Notes: generated by a model not told the origin, from the sequence alone. A stretch of DNA of 64,000 nucleotides from Succinivibrio dextrinosolvens DSM 3072 (GCF_900167015.1 NZ_FUXX01000007.1:1-64000), one strand, 5' to 3'. Positions 9,887-19,236 are shown, counted from the first letter of the stretch. Program-made: numbers and translations.

Positions 9887-11353
9887 TTACTCTTTCTTCA
9901 GTGACAGAATCAGTCTCTGATAAATTGCAGACTGTTCCTCTCTATCGTCACCTATTTTTTCACGAGTACGTTTGATTGCTTCATGAACAGAGGAATGATC
10001 CTTGTTGAAGGCTCTTCCAATGTCATTTAATGATAAATTCGGAATAAGATCATTTGCAAGTGTCATTGCCATAGAACGTGCTAGAGATGTAGCTTTCTTT
10101 CTCTCAGCTGATTCCATAGAAGAAACGGTAACACCATATTCCTTGGCAACACGATCCTTAATTGCATCAATACTGGTTACCTGTCTGTCAATATTAACCA
10201 GATTAGAAAGCAGCTTAACTGCATCATCACAGGAAATCTGCTTGCCAGTAATTTCAATATGCTGCTTCAGAGTCTTGATAGCACCTTCAATCTCTCGAAC
10301 ACTGGATCTGATGTTATTAGCAATATAATCAACAACATCGTGATCAAGCTGAATATCCAGTTCCTTACATTTTCTTAAAGTAATTGCAGCACGGGTTTCT
10401 GCAGAAGGTGGATAAATCTCTCTACATACACCTGAACCGAATCTTGAAACCAGACGAGGATGGAAATTCTTTAAATTGCCTGGAGCAACGTCAGATGCAA
10501 GGATAAGCTGGCTGCCTGGTTTATCCAGATAGTTAGCAATAATCTCAAAGAATGTATCTCTAGATTTCTCACCTTTGGTCAATGACTGAATATCATCCAT
10601 GATGAAAACATCATGCTGTGTAAACGAATCCTGGAATTTAACCTGCTGATCAACAAAGCCTGTTTTAGACATTGACTCAACAAACTTTCTGATGAATTCC
10701 TCAGCACGAATATACACAACAGAAATCTCTGGCTTGGTTGCTCTGATTCTGTTTGCAATAGCCCATAGCAGGTGAGTCTTACCTAGACCTGAACCACCAT
10801 ATACATAGAAAGGATTGTATGATTCAGAACCTGGATTCTGAGCAATCTTCTGAGCAATTGCATAAACAAGTGAATTTTCAGGATCTGTAACGTAGTTTTC
10901 AAAGGTCTTCTCTGGATTAATGTTATCAGCTCTGACCATGTTATGAGCAGGAGCATTCTGAACAGGAACCACATTAGAAGGCTGCTGATTAATCGGATTT
11001 GGATTAGGATTAAAACTGTTGTTTACCTGAGTATTTGGTTCATTCTGAAAGCCAAAATTTGCTGGCTGTACCTGATTGTTATTCTGTGAATTCTGAAGTT
11101 CACTTGCTAAAAGAAGCTTTAGACCAAGACTATTGTTTCCAAGTAATCTTGAGATCTCCATATATAAAGAAGGAGAAAATTCAGACATCAGTTTCATCAT
11201 AAAATCATTGTTACAGATGAAACATAAATCCGAACCAATAATTTGAATAGATGACTGGAATTCAATTAATCCGTAAATAGCCTGTTTCTGAGGATCATTA
11301 ATAGACTGTTTTAAATTTTGAATAGCGTCATGCCAGATTTGAACCAAATCCAT
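9887..11353 (-). CDS. dnaA: chromosomal replication initiator DnaA
   Basis: DnaA binds DnaA boxes at oriC, forms a filament and opens the duplex. The 488 residues have the four expected domains. Domain I covers residues 1 to about 85. A linker (about 88-145) is unusually rich in Asn, Gln and Pro. The AAA+ domain carries Walker A GGSGLGKT at 186-193, VFIMDDIQSL as Walker B and a sensor region. The C-terminal box-binding helix-turn-helix contains the signature FNKDHSSVHEAIKR. It is the first gene of the minus-strand dnaA-dnaN-recF-gyrB operon. The candidate origin lies about 14 kb away upstream of mnmG, not next to dnaA. Confidence 0.99.
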   Translation of the reverse strand: MDLVQIWHDAIQNLKQSINDPQKQAIYGLIEFQSSIQIIGSDLCFICNNDFMMKLMSEFSPSLYMEISRLLGNNSLGLKLLLASELQNSQNNNQVQPANFGFQNEPNTQVNNSFNPNPNPINQQPSNVVPVQNAPAHNMVRADNINPEKTFENYVTDPENSLVYAIAQKIAQNPGSESYNPFYVYGGSGLGKTHLLWAIANRIRATKPEISVVYIRAEEFIRKFVESMSKTGFVDQQVKFQDSFTQHDVFIMDDIQSLTKGEKSRDTFFEIIANYLDKPGSQLILASDVAPGNLKNFHPRLVSRFGSGVCREIYPPSAETRAAITLRKCKELDIQLDHDVVDYIANNIRSSVREIEGAIKTLKQHIEITGKQISCDDAVKLLSNLVNIDRQVTSIDAIKDRVAKEYGVTVSSMESAERKKATSLARSMAMTLANDLIPNLSLNDIGRAFNKDHSSVHEAIKRTREKIGDDREEQSAIYQRLILSLKKE

Positions 11354-11371
11354 AAAAAAACCTATCTTCTT

Positions 11372-11399
11372 ATAATAATAATTACTTTCAATTAATCAA
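11372..11399 (-). promoter_or_regulatory. candidate dnaA promoter
   Basis: On the minus strand TTGATT (11399-11394) and TATTAT (11377-11372) are 16 bases apart, about 20 bases upstream of the dnaA start. The region is AT-rich, so the match may be partly chance. A degenerate DnaA-box-like TTTACCACA (7 of 9) lies further upstream. Confidence 0.35.
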
Positions 11400-11447
11400 A
11401 AATATCATTCAATTAATAATGGCGAATAATTTTACCACATATTCGTG

Positions 11448-11477
11448 TTGACCTTAAGCACATTTACAATGTAAAAT
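11448..11477 (+). promoter_or_regulatory. candidate promoter of rpmH-rnpA-yidD-yidC-mnmE
   Basis: TTGACC at 11448-11453 and TAAAAT at 11472-11477 have 18-base spacing, a reasonable sigma-70 promoter about 85 bases upstream of rpmH. Confidence 0.55.
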
Positions 11478-11562
11478 ACCGTACTTTGTGTTAGTGGTGA
11501 TTAATGTAAATTAATATTCACCTTATGTTGTTAAGGCGGTTGTCCCGTCGTTGGAGTTACAA

Positions 11563-11706
11563 ATGAAGCGTACTTTCCAGCCAAATGTTGCTAAGCGTAA
11601 AAAGACCCACGGTTTCCGTGTTCGTATGCGTACTGCTGACGGTCGTAAAGTTTTATCACGTCGTCGTGCAAAAGGTCGTAAGCGTTTAACTACTGTTAAT
11701 GGCTAA
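11563..11706 (+). CDS. rpmH: 50S ribosomal protein L34
   Basis: L34 is a small basic protein of the large ribosomal subunit. The 47-residue frame starts [19 protein letters not shown] and continues with [20 protein letters not shown], the L34 signature. A GGAG Shine-Dalgarno precedes the ATG. Its last codons overlap the rnpA start (ATGGCTAA, 8 bases), the usual coupling of rpmH and rnpA. The gene is too short for many ORF callers. Confidence 0.98.
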   Translation: MKRTFQPNVAKRKKTHGFRVRMRTADGRKVLSRRRAKGRKRLTTVNG

Positions 11707-12055
11707 TAATACATTTCCTCGGTCAGTTAGAATTCTAACCACCGAGGAATACGATAAGGTTTTCAAAAATCCAGTCCGCGCAAGTGTCCCAGGAGTACTT
11801 GTTCTTGCAAGAAAAAATGAGGAAGATTGTGCTAGACTGGGTTTAGTCATACCAAAAAAAGTGTTAAAAAGGGCCGTCTGGAGAAATCGTGTAAAGCGAA
11901 TCGCCAGAGAAACTTTTAGATTAACACAGCATTCTCTTCCTAATATTGATCTGGTTGTATTAGCTAGACCAAAAATAGAAGACATCAGCAATTCTGAACT
12001 GAGTGCAATTTTTAGACGATTATGGCTACAAATATCTCACCGTTTGGAAAAATAG
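11699..12055 (+). CDS. rnpA: ribonuclease P protein component
   Basis: RnpA is the protein cofactor of RNase P, which matures the 5' ends of tRNAs. The 118 residues match E. coli (119). FPRSVRILT at the N-terminus and the RNR motif region ([14 protein letters not shown]) are diagnostic. The start overlaps the rpmH stop and the 3' end overlaps yidD by 34 bases, indicating tight translational coupling. The opposite-strand frame in the same place is a shadow. Confidence 0.97.
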   Translation: MANNTFPRSVRILTTEEYDKVFKNPVRASVPGVLVLARKNEEDCARLGLVIPKKVLKRAVWRNRVKRIARETFRLTQHSLPNIDLVVLARPKIEDISNSELSAIFRRLWLQISHRLEK

Positions 12056-12264
12056 CGATAGCTCTGATTCGCTTCTATCAAATCTTCATCAGTCCTTTGT
12101 TAGGGCAGCATTGCCGTTTTTACCCTAGCTGTTCTCAATACACTCTTGAAGCCATAAGAGAATGGGGTGTTTTAAAAGGAATCTACCTTGGAATCAAAAG
12201 GATCTCTAAATGCCATCCTTTAAATCCAGGTGGACTTGACCCTGTACCAAGAAAAAATAAATAA
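12022..12264 (+). CDS. yidD: membrane protein insertion efficiency factor YidD
   Basis: YidD is a small membrane-associated protein that helps YidC-dependent insertion of inner-membrane proteins. The 80 residues contain the hallmark [15 protein letters not shown] and the [14 protein letters not shown] ending. It overlaps rnpA by 34 bases and is followed by yidC after 21 bases, the conserved rnpA-yidD-yidC order. Confidence 0.96.
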   Translation: MATNISPFGKIAIALIRFYQIFISPLLGQHCRFYPSCSQYTLEAIREWGVLKGIYLGIKRISKCHPLNPGGLDPVPRKNK

Positions 12265-12285
12265 ATCTTTTAGGATTTTTCCAAA

Positions 12286-13911
12286 ATGGAACAACAAAGA
12301 AATCTGTTATTCATACTTTTACTTTGTGCTGCCATGTTCTTGTTCTGGGACTGGAATGCTGACAAAGCCAATGCACAGAAAATGGCTGATCAAGCAGCTA
12401 ATTTACAGTCACAAGAAATCAGTTCAGAGAGTGCTTTAGGCAACTTAATTAAAGTTGTTAGTGATAATTTAGAGTTAACCATCAACCTTAAGGGTGGTGA
12501 CATTGTTGATGCTAAGTTATTAAAGATTAAGCAGGAACAAGATAAGGAAGATCCATTCCAGTTACTGATGACCACACCTCAGTTCAAATATCAGGCTCAG
12601 AGTGGTCTAGCAGGTAGAGATGGCATCGATAACAGAGAGAGACCAGAGTTCAAAGCAGAAAAGACTGAATACAGAATCGAAGATGGTCAGAACAATGTTA
12701 CCGCTGACATCACTTTTGAGAAGGATGGCGTTACCTACACCAAGAGCTTCTCAATCGACAGAAATTCTTACGTAGTAAATGTAAGCTACCTTGTTAACAA
12801 CAAGTCAGAGAAAGATTTAAACCTATGTATGTACGGTCAGTTAAAGCAGACTGCTGATGATTCATACCTGCAGAACAATTCTGGTTTCGGTATGGTTGCA
12901 AGTGCATACAGAGGAACAGCATACTCATCTGATGAAAGCCGTTACGAGAAAAAGACTCTTAGCGATATCATCGATGACAAGTCATACAACGTAACCACAA
13001 AAGAAGGTTGGGTTGCTATGATTCAGCACTATTTCGTATCAGCATGGATTGGCGGTGAGAACAACGTAAACAACGTAATCTACTCAAATCATGCAGATAA
13101 CAATACCAGCGCAATTATCGGTATCAGAACTGATTCAGTAAATGTTGCAGCTGGAAACGAAGCTAAGCTATCAAGCAAGCTTTGGGTTGGTCCTAAGAAC
13201 CAGGATGCAATGGAAAGTGTTGCTAAGAACCTAGAGTTAACCGTTGATTACGGCTGGTTATGGTTCATCTCAATTCCATTATTCAAGATCCTGACTTTCA
13301 TTCACTCAATAATTGGAAACTGGGGTTTCTCAATTATCGTTCTAACCATGATCGTTCGTGGTGTAATGTTCCCATTAACAAAGGCTCAGTACACATCTAT
13401 GGCTAAGATGCGTTTACTACAGCCAAAACTTATGGAATTAAGAGAACGCTACAAGGATGACAGACAGAAGATTGGTACCGAAACCATGAAGCTGTACAAG
13501 AGCGAGAAGGTAAATCCTCTTGGTGGCTGTTTACCATTATTAATCCAGATGCCTATTTTCATCGCTTTATACTGGACTCTAATGGAATCAACCGAGCTAC
13601 GTCAGTCAAGCTTTATGCTATGGATTACCGACCTATCAGTTAAGGATCCATACTTCGTACTACCAATTCTGTACGGTGTAACAATGTTCTACTTACAGAA
13701 GATGTCACCAACCCCTGTTACAGATCCTGTACAGCGTAAGGTATTCATGGCAATGCCATTTGTATTTACCTTCATGTTCTGTACATTCCCAGCAGGTCTA
13801 ACTTTATATTGGCTTGTTTCAAACTGCTTCACAATTCTGCAGCAGTTCGTCATCTTCAGATCACTTGAAAAGCGTGGTTTAAGCATGAAGAAACAGCCTG
13901 CTTCTAAATAG
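12286..13911 (+). CDS. yidC: membrane protein insertase YidC
   Basis: YidC inserts and folds inner-membrane proteins, alone or with SecYEG. The 541 residues match the gram-negative form (548 in E. coli). There is an N-terminal membrane segment (LLFILLLCAAMFLFWDW), a periplasmic domain from about residue 55 to 325, and the conserved Oxa1-type core of five membrane segments. The core includes IIVLTMIVRGVMFPLTKAQY, with the conserved arginine, and FALYWTLMES-like sequence. A TAGGA Shine-Dalgarno precedes the ATG. mnmE follows after 8 bases. Confidence 0.98.
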   Translation: MEQQRNLLFILLLCAAMFLFWDWNADKANAQKMADQAANLQSQEISSESALGNLIKVVSDNLELTINLKGGDIVDAKLLKIKQEQDKEDPFQLLMTTPQFKYQAQSGLAGRDGIDNRERPEFKAEKTEYRIEDGQNNVTADITFEKDGVTYTKSFSIDRNSYVVNVSYLVNNKSEKDLNLCMYGQLKQTADDSYLQNNSGFGMVASAYRGTAYSSDESRYEKKTLSDIIDDKSYNVTTKEGWVAMIQHYFVSAWIGGENNVNNVIYSNHADNNTSAIIGIRTDSVNVAAGNEAKLSSKLWVGPKNQDAMESVAKNLELTVDYGWLWFISIPLFKILTFIHSIIGNWGFSIIVLTMIVRGVMFPLTKAQYTSMAKMRLLQPKLMELRERYKDDRQKIGTETMKLYKSEKVNPLGGCLPLLIQMPIFIALYWTLMESTELRQSSFMLWITDLSVKDPYFVLPILYGVTMFYLQKMSPTPVTDPVQRKVFMAMPFVFTFMFCTFPAGLTLYWLVSNCFTILQQFVIFRSLEKRGLSMKKQPASK

Positions 13912-13919
13912 TATTATTT

Positions 13920-15293
13920 ATGGCAACAATCGAAGATACTATTGCAGCAATTGCCACTCCTCCTGGTAGGGGTGGCATTGCCATTATTAGGGTCTCAGGT
14001 TCCAAGGCCCTAGAAGTCGCAAAAACACTTACCGGAATCACTCCTAAACCTCGCCAAGTCTATTTCAAGCAATTTAAAATGAACAACGAAGTCCTCGATG
14101 AAGGTGTTGTTATTTATTTTGCTGCCCCTAATTCATATACAGGTGAAGATATCGTTGAGTTTCAAGGACACGGTGGAAATGTTTCACCTAAGCGTGTTCT
14201 GAACGGAATTCTAAGTATCGACGGGATAAGACAGGCAGAACCAGGTGAATTTACAAGACGTGCATTTCTGAACAACAAAATGGACCTTACAGCAGCAGAA
14301 GCAGTTGAGGATCTTATTTCTGCAGGTTCAGAGAGTGCAGCAAAAGCAGCACTATCTTCTCTAGAAGGTAGTTTTTCTAAGAATGTTAATGAGTTAACTG
14401 ACAGAATTACTAATTTCAGAGTAAGAATCGAAGCCTGTCTGGATTTTCCTGAGGAGCATGAAGACTTCTACGAATCAGGTAAAACTGATAGAGAACTTGA
14501 TGATATTGAAGCTCTAGCAGCAAAAACTATCAAGATAGCCAATCAGGGTGTAAAGCTCAATGAAGGAGCGAAGATAGTTCTTGCAGGTTCTCCTAATGCT
14601 GGTAAATCAAGTCTTTTGAATGCTCTGGCAGGAGCAGATAAGGCAATTGTTACCAATATTCCTGGAACAACCAGAGATGTTCTGACAGCTCAGGTTGAAA
14701 TAGAAGGTGTACCGGTTACCATTACCGATACAGCCGGTATCAGAGATAAACCATCAGACGAAATTGAAGCCATTGGTATTCAGAAGGCAATTGATGAGCT
14801 AAAGAAGGCTGATCTGGTCCTATTCATGATTGATGGTTCAAAGTCACCTGTCGATGTAATGGAAACATACACAAAGGTAAAAGAATTTGAATCAAATACC
14901 AACAGAATAATGGTTATTGTTTCAAAAGCAGATAAGGAACTTTGTTCTGAGGTAAGCAACCTGCTGTCATCAGAACCATTCTGCAGCCTAAAACAGGTTA
15001 GAACTTCTACCAAAACAGAAACAGGACTGGATGATCTGAAGAAGGTCCTGGTTGATGCTCTAGGTATCATGCCTATAGAAGGTGTCTTTATTGCACGTAG
15101 ACGTCATATAGCAGCACTGGAGAAAGCTTACGAGTATATCGTAAAGGCAAAGGATATTGTTGCTACAGGTGATCTTGTTTTATGTGCACAGGAAATCCGT
15201 CAAGCACAGGATTACTTAGGAGAAATTACAGGTACCGTTACCTCTGATGATATCCTAGGAAAGATTTTCAGTACTTTCTGTATTGGAAAATAA
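13920..15293 (+). CDS. mnmE: tRNA modification GTPase MnmE
   Basis: MnmE with MnmG forms 5-carboxymethylaminomethyluridine at the wobble position of several tRNAs, using GTP, FAD and folate. The 457 residues match E. coli (454). The N-terminal folate-binding domain starts DTIAAIATPPGRGGIAIIRVSG. The GTPase domain has G1 GSPNAGKSSLL near residue 222, PGTTRD, DTAGIR, and G4 SKAD in place of the more usual NKxD. The C-terminal CIGK that activates the formyl group is present. It is the last gene of the rpmH operon; its partner mnmG is in the window at 26.2 kb. Confidence 0.98.
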   Translation: MATIEDTIAAIATPPGRGGIAIIRVSGSKALEVAKTLTGITPKPRQVYFKQFKMNNEVLDEGVVIYFAAPNSYTGEDIVEFQGHGGNVSPKRVLNGILSIDGIRQAEPGEFTRRAFLNNKMDLTAAEAVEDLISAGSESAAKAALSSLEGSFSKNVNELTDRITNFRVRIEACLDFPEEHEDFYESGKTDRELDDIEALAAKTIKIANQGVKLNEGAKIVLAGSPNAGKSSLLNALAGADKAIVTNIPGTTRDVLTAQVEIEGVPVTITDTAGIRDKPSDEIEAIGIQKAIDELKKADLVLFMIDGSKSPVDVMETYTKVKEFESNTNRIMVIVSKADKELCSEVSNLLSSEPFCSLKQVRTSTKTETGLDDLKKVLVDALGIMPIEGVFIARRRHIAALEKAYEYIVKAKDIVATGDLVLCAQEIRQAQDYLGEITGTVTSDDILGKIFSTFCIGK

Positions 15294-15325
15294 AAAAAAC
15301 TTCCAGATTTTTAGGTCTGGAAGTT
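15291..15325 (-). terminator. terminator at the mnmE / pqiC convergence
   Basis: A 10-bp stem (15298-15307 with 15316-15325) lies between the convergent genes. On the minus strand it is followed by a run of T residues, so it fits a terminator for the nrd-pqi transcript. On the plus strand the following sequence is only moderately T-rich, so termination of mnmE is possible but weaker. Confidence 0.75.
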
Positions 15326-15342
15326 AATCTCTATTCTTAACT

Positions 15343-15864
15343 CTATTCTTTTAAACTCAAATCCTGAGCAAACTTATTTCCGATTGAATTTATTCCTCTC
15401 TTTAATTCCTTAACTAAAGAAGCATAACCGTCTTCTTCCTGTTTAGAGGTGAAGGAATAGCCATGATGGAAATACTGTCTGTCATCAAGCTTAACGTCAG
15501 CAAATAAGTCTATATAGACATTACCATCAACTGCTCCATAGAATTTGCTTACACTGATATCAATATCTAAATCATTTCTAACCTGATACTCACTAAGATG
15601 TTTATTCAGTATCACAGCAATCTGTGATTTTAAATCAGAAGCCCATCTGTGATGATTTGCAGCTCTCAGGGTAACATCAGTAGTCTTAAGAACAATACCG
15701 CCGTCCTCGAGCGTGCTGAATAGGTCTACGGCTATATCATACTGAGAGTTGAAACTCTGAGATGAAACATCTTCCACCAGAGAGTATCTATCATAGGAAA
15801 TCTCCTGAGAGGTACAACCTAACAGGAATAAACAGGAAACAACGCATGCAGTAAGTTTTTTCAT
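15343..15864 (-). CDS. pqiC: PqiC-type outer-membrane lipoprotein
   Basis: PqiC is the lipoprotein partner of the PqiAB lipid-transport system and is expected at the inner face of the outer membrane. I chose the ATG at 15864, giving 173 residues, because it opens a lipoprotein signal (MKKLTACVVSCLFLLGC) with lipobox LLGC and is preceded by AGGA. A longer frame upstream would bury the signal. The mature part has the short alternating strand pattern of the ABC-transport auxiliary lipoprotein family. It starts 4 bases after pqiB. The assignment relies partly on context. Confidence 0.8.
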   Translation of the reverse strand: MKKLTACVVSCLFLLGCTSQEISYDRYSLVEDVSSQSFNSQYDIAVDLFSTLEDGGIVLKTTDVTLRAANHHRWASDLKSQIAVILNKHLSEYQVRNDLDIDISVSKFYGAVDGNVYIDLFADVKLDDRQYFHHGYSFTSKQEEDGYASLVKELKRGINSIGNKFAQDLSLKE

Positions 15865-15868
15865 AATA

Positions 15869-17428
15869 CTATTTTCCTGAAACTGATGGTTCAATATCCT
15901 TAGAGTCACTTGAGAACACAAGAGAGTTACTCTTCTGTCCAACCTTCTTAACAGTTGGATTCAGTTCATCCAAGGTCTTATTAAGCTTATCAGCCATGTT
16001 AATAAGAGATTTGTATAGTTCTGAATGAGAATCATAGCTTGATAAGGTATTTGTCAGGTGACTTACAGAATCATTTCTGTTAATAGATTCAGTAATCTTT
16101 CTGACAGATTTAAGTGTCTCATCAAAGTCCTCAACGGTCTTGTTAAGATTAGCTGAAAGCTTATCAATCTCAACTTCATTGAGTTTCTTGGAGAAATTGT
16201 TGATACTCTCTTTAAAATCTGTTGAAGCAATAATTGGAATAACGCTTAAATCTCTGAACTTCTTGATGCTGGATCTGCATTTAATCTTAGGACCAATCAT
16301 CAGATTAACGACGCTTGAAGATGAAAGAATACTCATAGAATCCAGTCTTGCACACAGCCTGTTTTTAGATAGCAATGAATTGAAAAGCTGCTGAGTTCTG
16401 TCATAAGCTCCAGATTCATCCATGATTAGAAGAGCAGGAATCTTATTGTTAAGATCAAAGAGATCTGCCTTGTTATCAAACCAAGGAAGCTTCACAACCT
16501 CTCCGATTTTGACACCTCGGAACATAACCTGACTGCCCTCAGCCAGAGGTGAAGAGTCATCAAGCATCAGAACATATTTTGAATCAGAATCGATTAGATT
16601 GGCGAACTTGGCGGCTCTCTGATTCTTGTAAAGAGTGTATTCTGCGTTATCCTTCAGAGGATTTCCTTTTTTTGAATTAAACTGTTTTACGTCAATTGAA
16701 CCACTGATAAAGTTATCGATACTAGGAACACTGAACTGCAGACCATTGGCACCAAGATTCATATCAAGACCAGAATCTACCCAGAATACAGACTGATCCG
16801 ATACCAGTGAAGCAAACTTTTTAAGAATTTTCGCTGTATACACGGTATGTTTCTTATCCATATCGTAATCTGAATTAACTATGACACCAATCTTAAAACC
16901 GTCATAGTTAATAGCAGTACCAGGATTAATTATTCTTTCAGATGCATTCTCAAGTCTGATAATGATTCCCTGTTCATCAAATCCGTATGGTGTTTCATCA
17001 AGACAGGTAAACTCTTTGGATAGTTCTTCACTGGAACCTTTATGAAGTGTTATATAGGAACCGGACAGAATAGTATCAAGGCCAGAAATATTTGTTGAAT
17101 TGATTCTTGGTTTAACAATCCAGAAAACACTGTCTGAATTTAAAAGTTCGGTAAAATCTGGCTTTATTCGAGCATATATAACGGTCTTTTTAAAATCTTC
17201 ACTTAAACTGATATTTTCGACTGTTCCGACTGTTACGGATCTGAATTTTACAAGAGTCTTTCCTGATTCAATTCCTGAGGCTTCATCGGTATACAACTTT
17301 ATCAGTTCACCTTTGTTGAAGGTGTTAGACCAGATAAGACTGATAGTAACTATGGTAGCAATAATAGGAACAATCCAGTACAGAGAAAATCTTCTTTTTC
17401 TTGAAATTGCGTTCTCTTTGTTTTCCAT
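15869..17428 (-). CDS. pqiB: PqiB, MCE-domain membrane protein
   Basis: PqiB is anchored in the inner membrane and carries tandem MCE domains that form a tunnel for lipid movement across the periplasm. The 519 residues (546 in E. coli) begin with a basic stretch and one membrane segment (IVPIIATIVTISLIW). Three MCE units follow, each with the pattern seen in ASGIESGKTLVKFRSVTVGTV, AINYDGFKIGVI and GSQVMFRGVKIGEV. A C-terminal region from about residue 410 looks helical and coiled. It starts 2 bases after pqiA. The family is involved in envelope integrity. Confidence 0.92.
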   Translation of the reverse strand: MENKENAISRKRRFSLYWIVPIIATIVTISLIWSNTFNKGELIKLYTDEASGIESGKTLVKFRSVTVGTVENISLSEDFKKTVIYARIKPDFTELLNSDSVFWIVKPRINSTNISGLDTILSGSYITLHKGSSEELSKEFTCLDETPYGFDEQGIIIRLENASERIINPGTAINYDGFKIGVIVNSDYDMDKKHTVYTAKILKKFASLVSDQSVFWVDSGLDMNLGANGLQFSVPSIDNFISGSIDVKQFNSKKGNPLKDNAEYTLYKNQRAAKFANLIDSDSKYVLMLDDSSPLAEGSQVMFRGVKIGEVVKLPWFDNKADLFDLNNKIPALLIMDESGAYDRTQQLFNSLLSKNRLCARLDSMSILSSSSVVNLMIGPKIKCRSSIKKFRDLSVIPIIASTDFKESINNFSKKLNEVEIDKLSANLNKTVEDFDETLKSVRKITESINRNDSVSHLTNTLSSYDSHSELYKSLINMADKLNKTLDELNPTVKKVGQKSNSLVFSSDSKDIEPSVSGK

Positions 17429-17430
17429 AA

Positions 17431-18636
17431 TTAAATAATCTCAGAATCCCAAATTAATCTTTCATCAAATTCATCAGCAGAAAATACCGTAATTAAAACA
17501 ACGGCACAGAAACATATAATAGCAAATCCAGGATAAATACTTAAAAATCCTGTAATTCTCACCACTGAAGACATAATAATTACAACATAAACGTCAATTA
17601 AAGACCATCTTCCTATAAACATAACAAAGCGGAACAGTCTGCTAACTCTTTTCTTAATTCTTATTTTTGAATACCTTGTTACGTACAGAATGAAAGCTAT
17701 CGAAAATATTTTGAATGCAGGAATAAAGATTGATGCCAGAAGAATAACAAGCGAAACGAAATAGGATTTCATCTCCCACATGGCAATAACACCTTCAATA
17801 ATATTAGATCCTGTTGTTGAGCCTAAGAATTCTGTATACATTACAGGGTAAAGGTTTGAAGGCAGATAAAGGATAACAGCTGCAAGGAGAAGGGCAAGAC
17901 ACTTTGAAAAACATGAATTCTTTCTGAATTCAACCTTGCTGTGACAGCGTGGACAGATATCTATCTCAGATTCAGAGTGAAAATAATATCCGCACTCAGT
18001 ACACTTTTTAACATTCTGTATTATTGCTGTTTTACCAAGTTTCAGTTTTACTTCTTCCTGTTCCTTAACAAGATTCCATAACATTGATGGTTTAAACTTA
18101 ATACAGCACCACAGCAGCAGAACAGAAAAGACAAAGGTTGTATAGAACCCCAGATAGAAATCCACATCAACAAGACTTGTAAGCTTAATCAGACTTACAC
18201 ATATACCAAGAACAAAGACATCAACCATACACATGCTGTGGCAGAACTGATAAATCTTTGACCATAAAATTCCAGGCTTGAATTTAAAACCGCAGATTAA
18301 AAGAGAGGAAACAAGAACAATAACAGGAGAGAAGAAAGTAAAAAAAAGAAACGAATACAGCAATAATCCCCACTTATGTCCAAGAATATAAATAATTGAA
18401 TATAAAGACATTCCAGAATTTATACCCATTGCAGAAATAGACATAAATGGAACAAAGATACTTATGAAAAGAAACTGAATAGCGGAAAAGGAAATGATAG
18501 CAATGTTGGTTCTGTCAGCAGGATTTCTTTCGTTTAATCTTCTGCCGCATCTGGGGCAGATATTCTCAAATTTGCCTTTTCTAGAATCAACATTAACTAC
18601 TAAATCGCATGAACCGCAGACAACAGTTTTACTCAT
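17431..18636 (-). CDS. pqiA: PqiA, polytopic inner-membrane protein
   Basis: PqiA is the multi-spanning inner-membrane partner of PqiB. The 401 residues (417 in E. coli) show the family's duplicated layout. An N-terminal zinc-ribbon-like pair (CGSCD, CPRCG) comes first, then four membrane segments. A second ribbon (CTECG, CPRCH near residue 215) precedes another four membrane segments. It starts 6 bases after the nrdG stop with no clear Shine-Dalgarno, so it is probably co-transcribed and coupled with nrdG. Confidence 0.92.
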   Translation of the reverse strand: MSKTVVCGSCDLVVNVDSRKGKFENICPRCGRRLNERNPADRTNIAIISFSAIQFLFISIFVPFMSISAMGINSGMSLYSIIYILGHKWGLLLYSFLFFTFFSPVIVLVSSLLICGFKFKPGILWSKIYQFCHSMCMVDVFVLGICVSLIKLTSLVDVDFYLGFYTTFVFSVLLLWCCIKFKPSMLWNLVKEQEEVKLKLGKTAIIQNVKKCTECGYYFHSESEIDICPRCHSKVEFRKNSCFSKCLALLLAAVILYLPSNLYPVMYTEFLGSTTGSNIIEGVIAMWEMKSYFVSLVILLASIFIPAFKIFSIAFILYVTRYSKIRIKKRVSRLFRFVMFIGRWSLIDVYVVIIMSSVVRITGFLSIYPGFAIICFCAVVLITVFSADEFDERLIWDSEII

Positions 18637-18642
18637 AGAAAA

Positions 18643-19173
18643 CTAAACAAATCCTTCCATTAAAACAACTTTATTCTGCTTTAATGATTCCTGAACGTTG
18701 ATAATTCTCTGATTGGTTGAACCTCTGAAATCAATATCCATAGATTTCTGAGCCAAAATAAATGGACCATCAACTAAAACATCCAGCTGTTCTAAAAGTT
18801 TTCTGTAAATTGGATCAACAACCAGTTTCTCATATACAAAGCCAGAATAAGACCACAGAGAATAGCCCTTGGCTCTTAGGATTTTAGCGAGAATACTGAG
18901 AGTACCAGCCTGTATAAATGGTTCTCCACCTGAAAAGGTAACACCTTTTATCAATGGATTATTAATAAACTCGTCATATAAGACTCTTAGTTTAACATCC
19001 ATTCCTCCATCAAGAGGCTGAGCCTGAGGATTATGGCATCCTTTGCAGCGGAAAGGGCAACCTTGAGTAAAAATAACATAACGAATACCAGGACCGTCAA
19101 CGATAGATTCATTAACAGCACCAGCAATTCTTAAAGTTGTTGTATCAAGTATTGATAAATCTGAGTCGGACAT
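18643..19173 (-). CDS. nrdG: anaerobic ribonucleotide reductase activating protein (radical SAM)
   Basis: NrdG uses S-adenosylmethionine and a 4Fe-4S cluster to make the glycyl radical on NrdD. The CxxxCxxC motif is CPFRCKGC, followed by the GGEPFIQ motif of radical SAM proteins. The sequence (SIVDGPGIRYVIFTQGC, CHNPQ) resembles the NrdG type common in anaerobic Firmicutes more than E. coli NrdG. I prefer the ATG at 19173 (176 residues). The longer frame to 19209 would begin inside a terminator hairpin. Neither start has a strong Shine-Dalgarno. pqiA follows directly. Confidence 0.93.
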   Translation of the reverse strand: MSDSDLSILDTTTLRIAGAVNESIVDGPGIRYVIFTQGCPFRCKGCHNPQAQPLDGGMDVKLRVLYDEFINNPLIKGVTFSGGEPFIQAGTLSILAKILRAKGYSLWSYSGFVYEKLVVDPIYRKLLEQLDVLVDGPFILAQKSMDIDFRGSTNQRIINVQESLKQNKVVLMEGFV

Positions 19174-19191
19174 TTTACATGTATTCTTAAT

Positions 19192-19236
19192 GAAAAAACG
19201 CCTTATCATCCAATCTCATGATTAGACTTAAGGCGT
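19192..19236 (-). terminator. terminator-like hairpin between the glycyl-radical gene and nrdG
   Basis: On the minus strand ACGCCTTA (19236-19229) pairs with TAAGGCGT (19205-19198), followed by TTTTTT (19198-19193 region). It comes 22 bases after the small glycyl-radical ORF and just before nrdG, so it may terminate or attenuate and set a lower level of nrdG. Confidence 0.7.

Noticed and set aside
11354-11562. Second replication origin between dnaA and rpmH, as reported in some pseudomonads
   Set aside because: Only one degenerate 7-of-9 DnaA-box-like sequence is present, and no box cluster.
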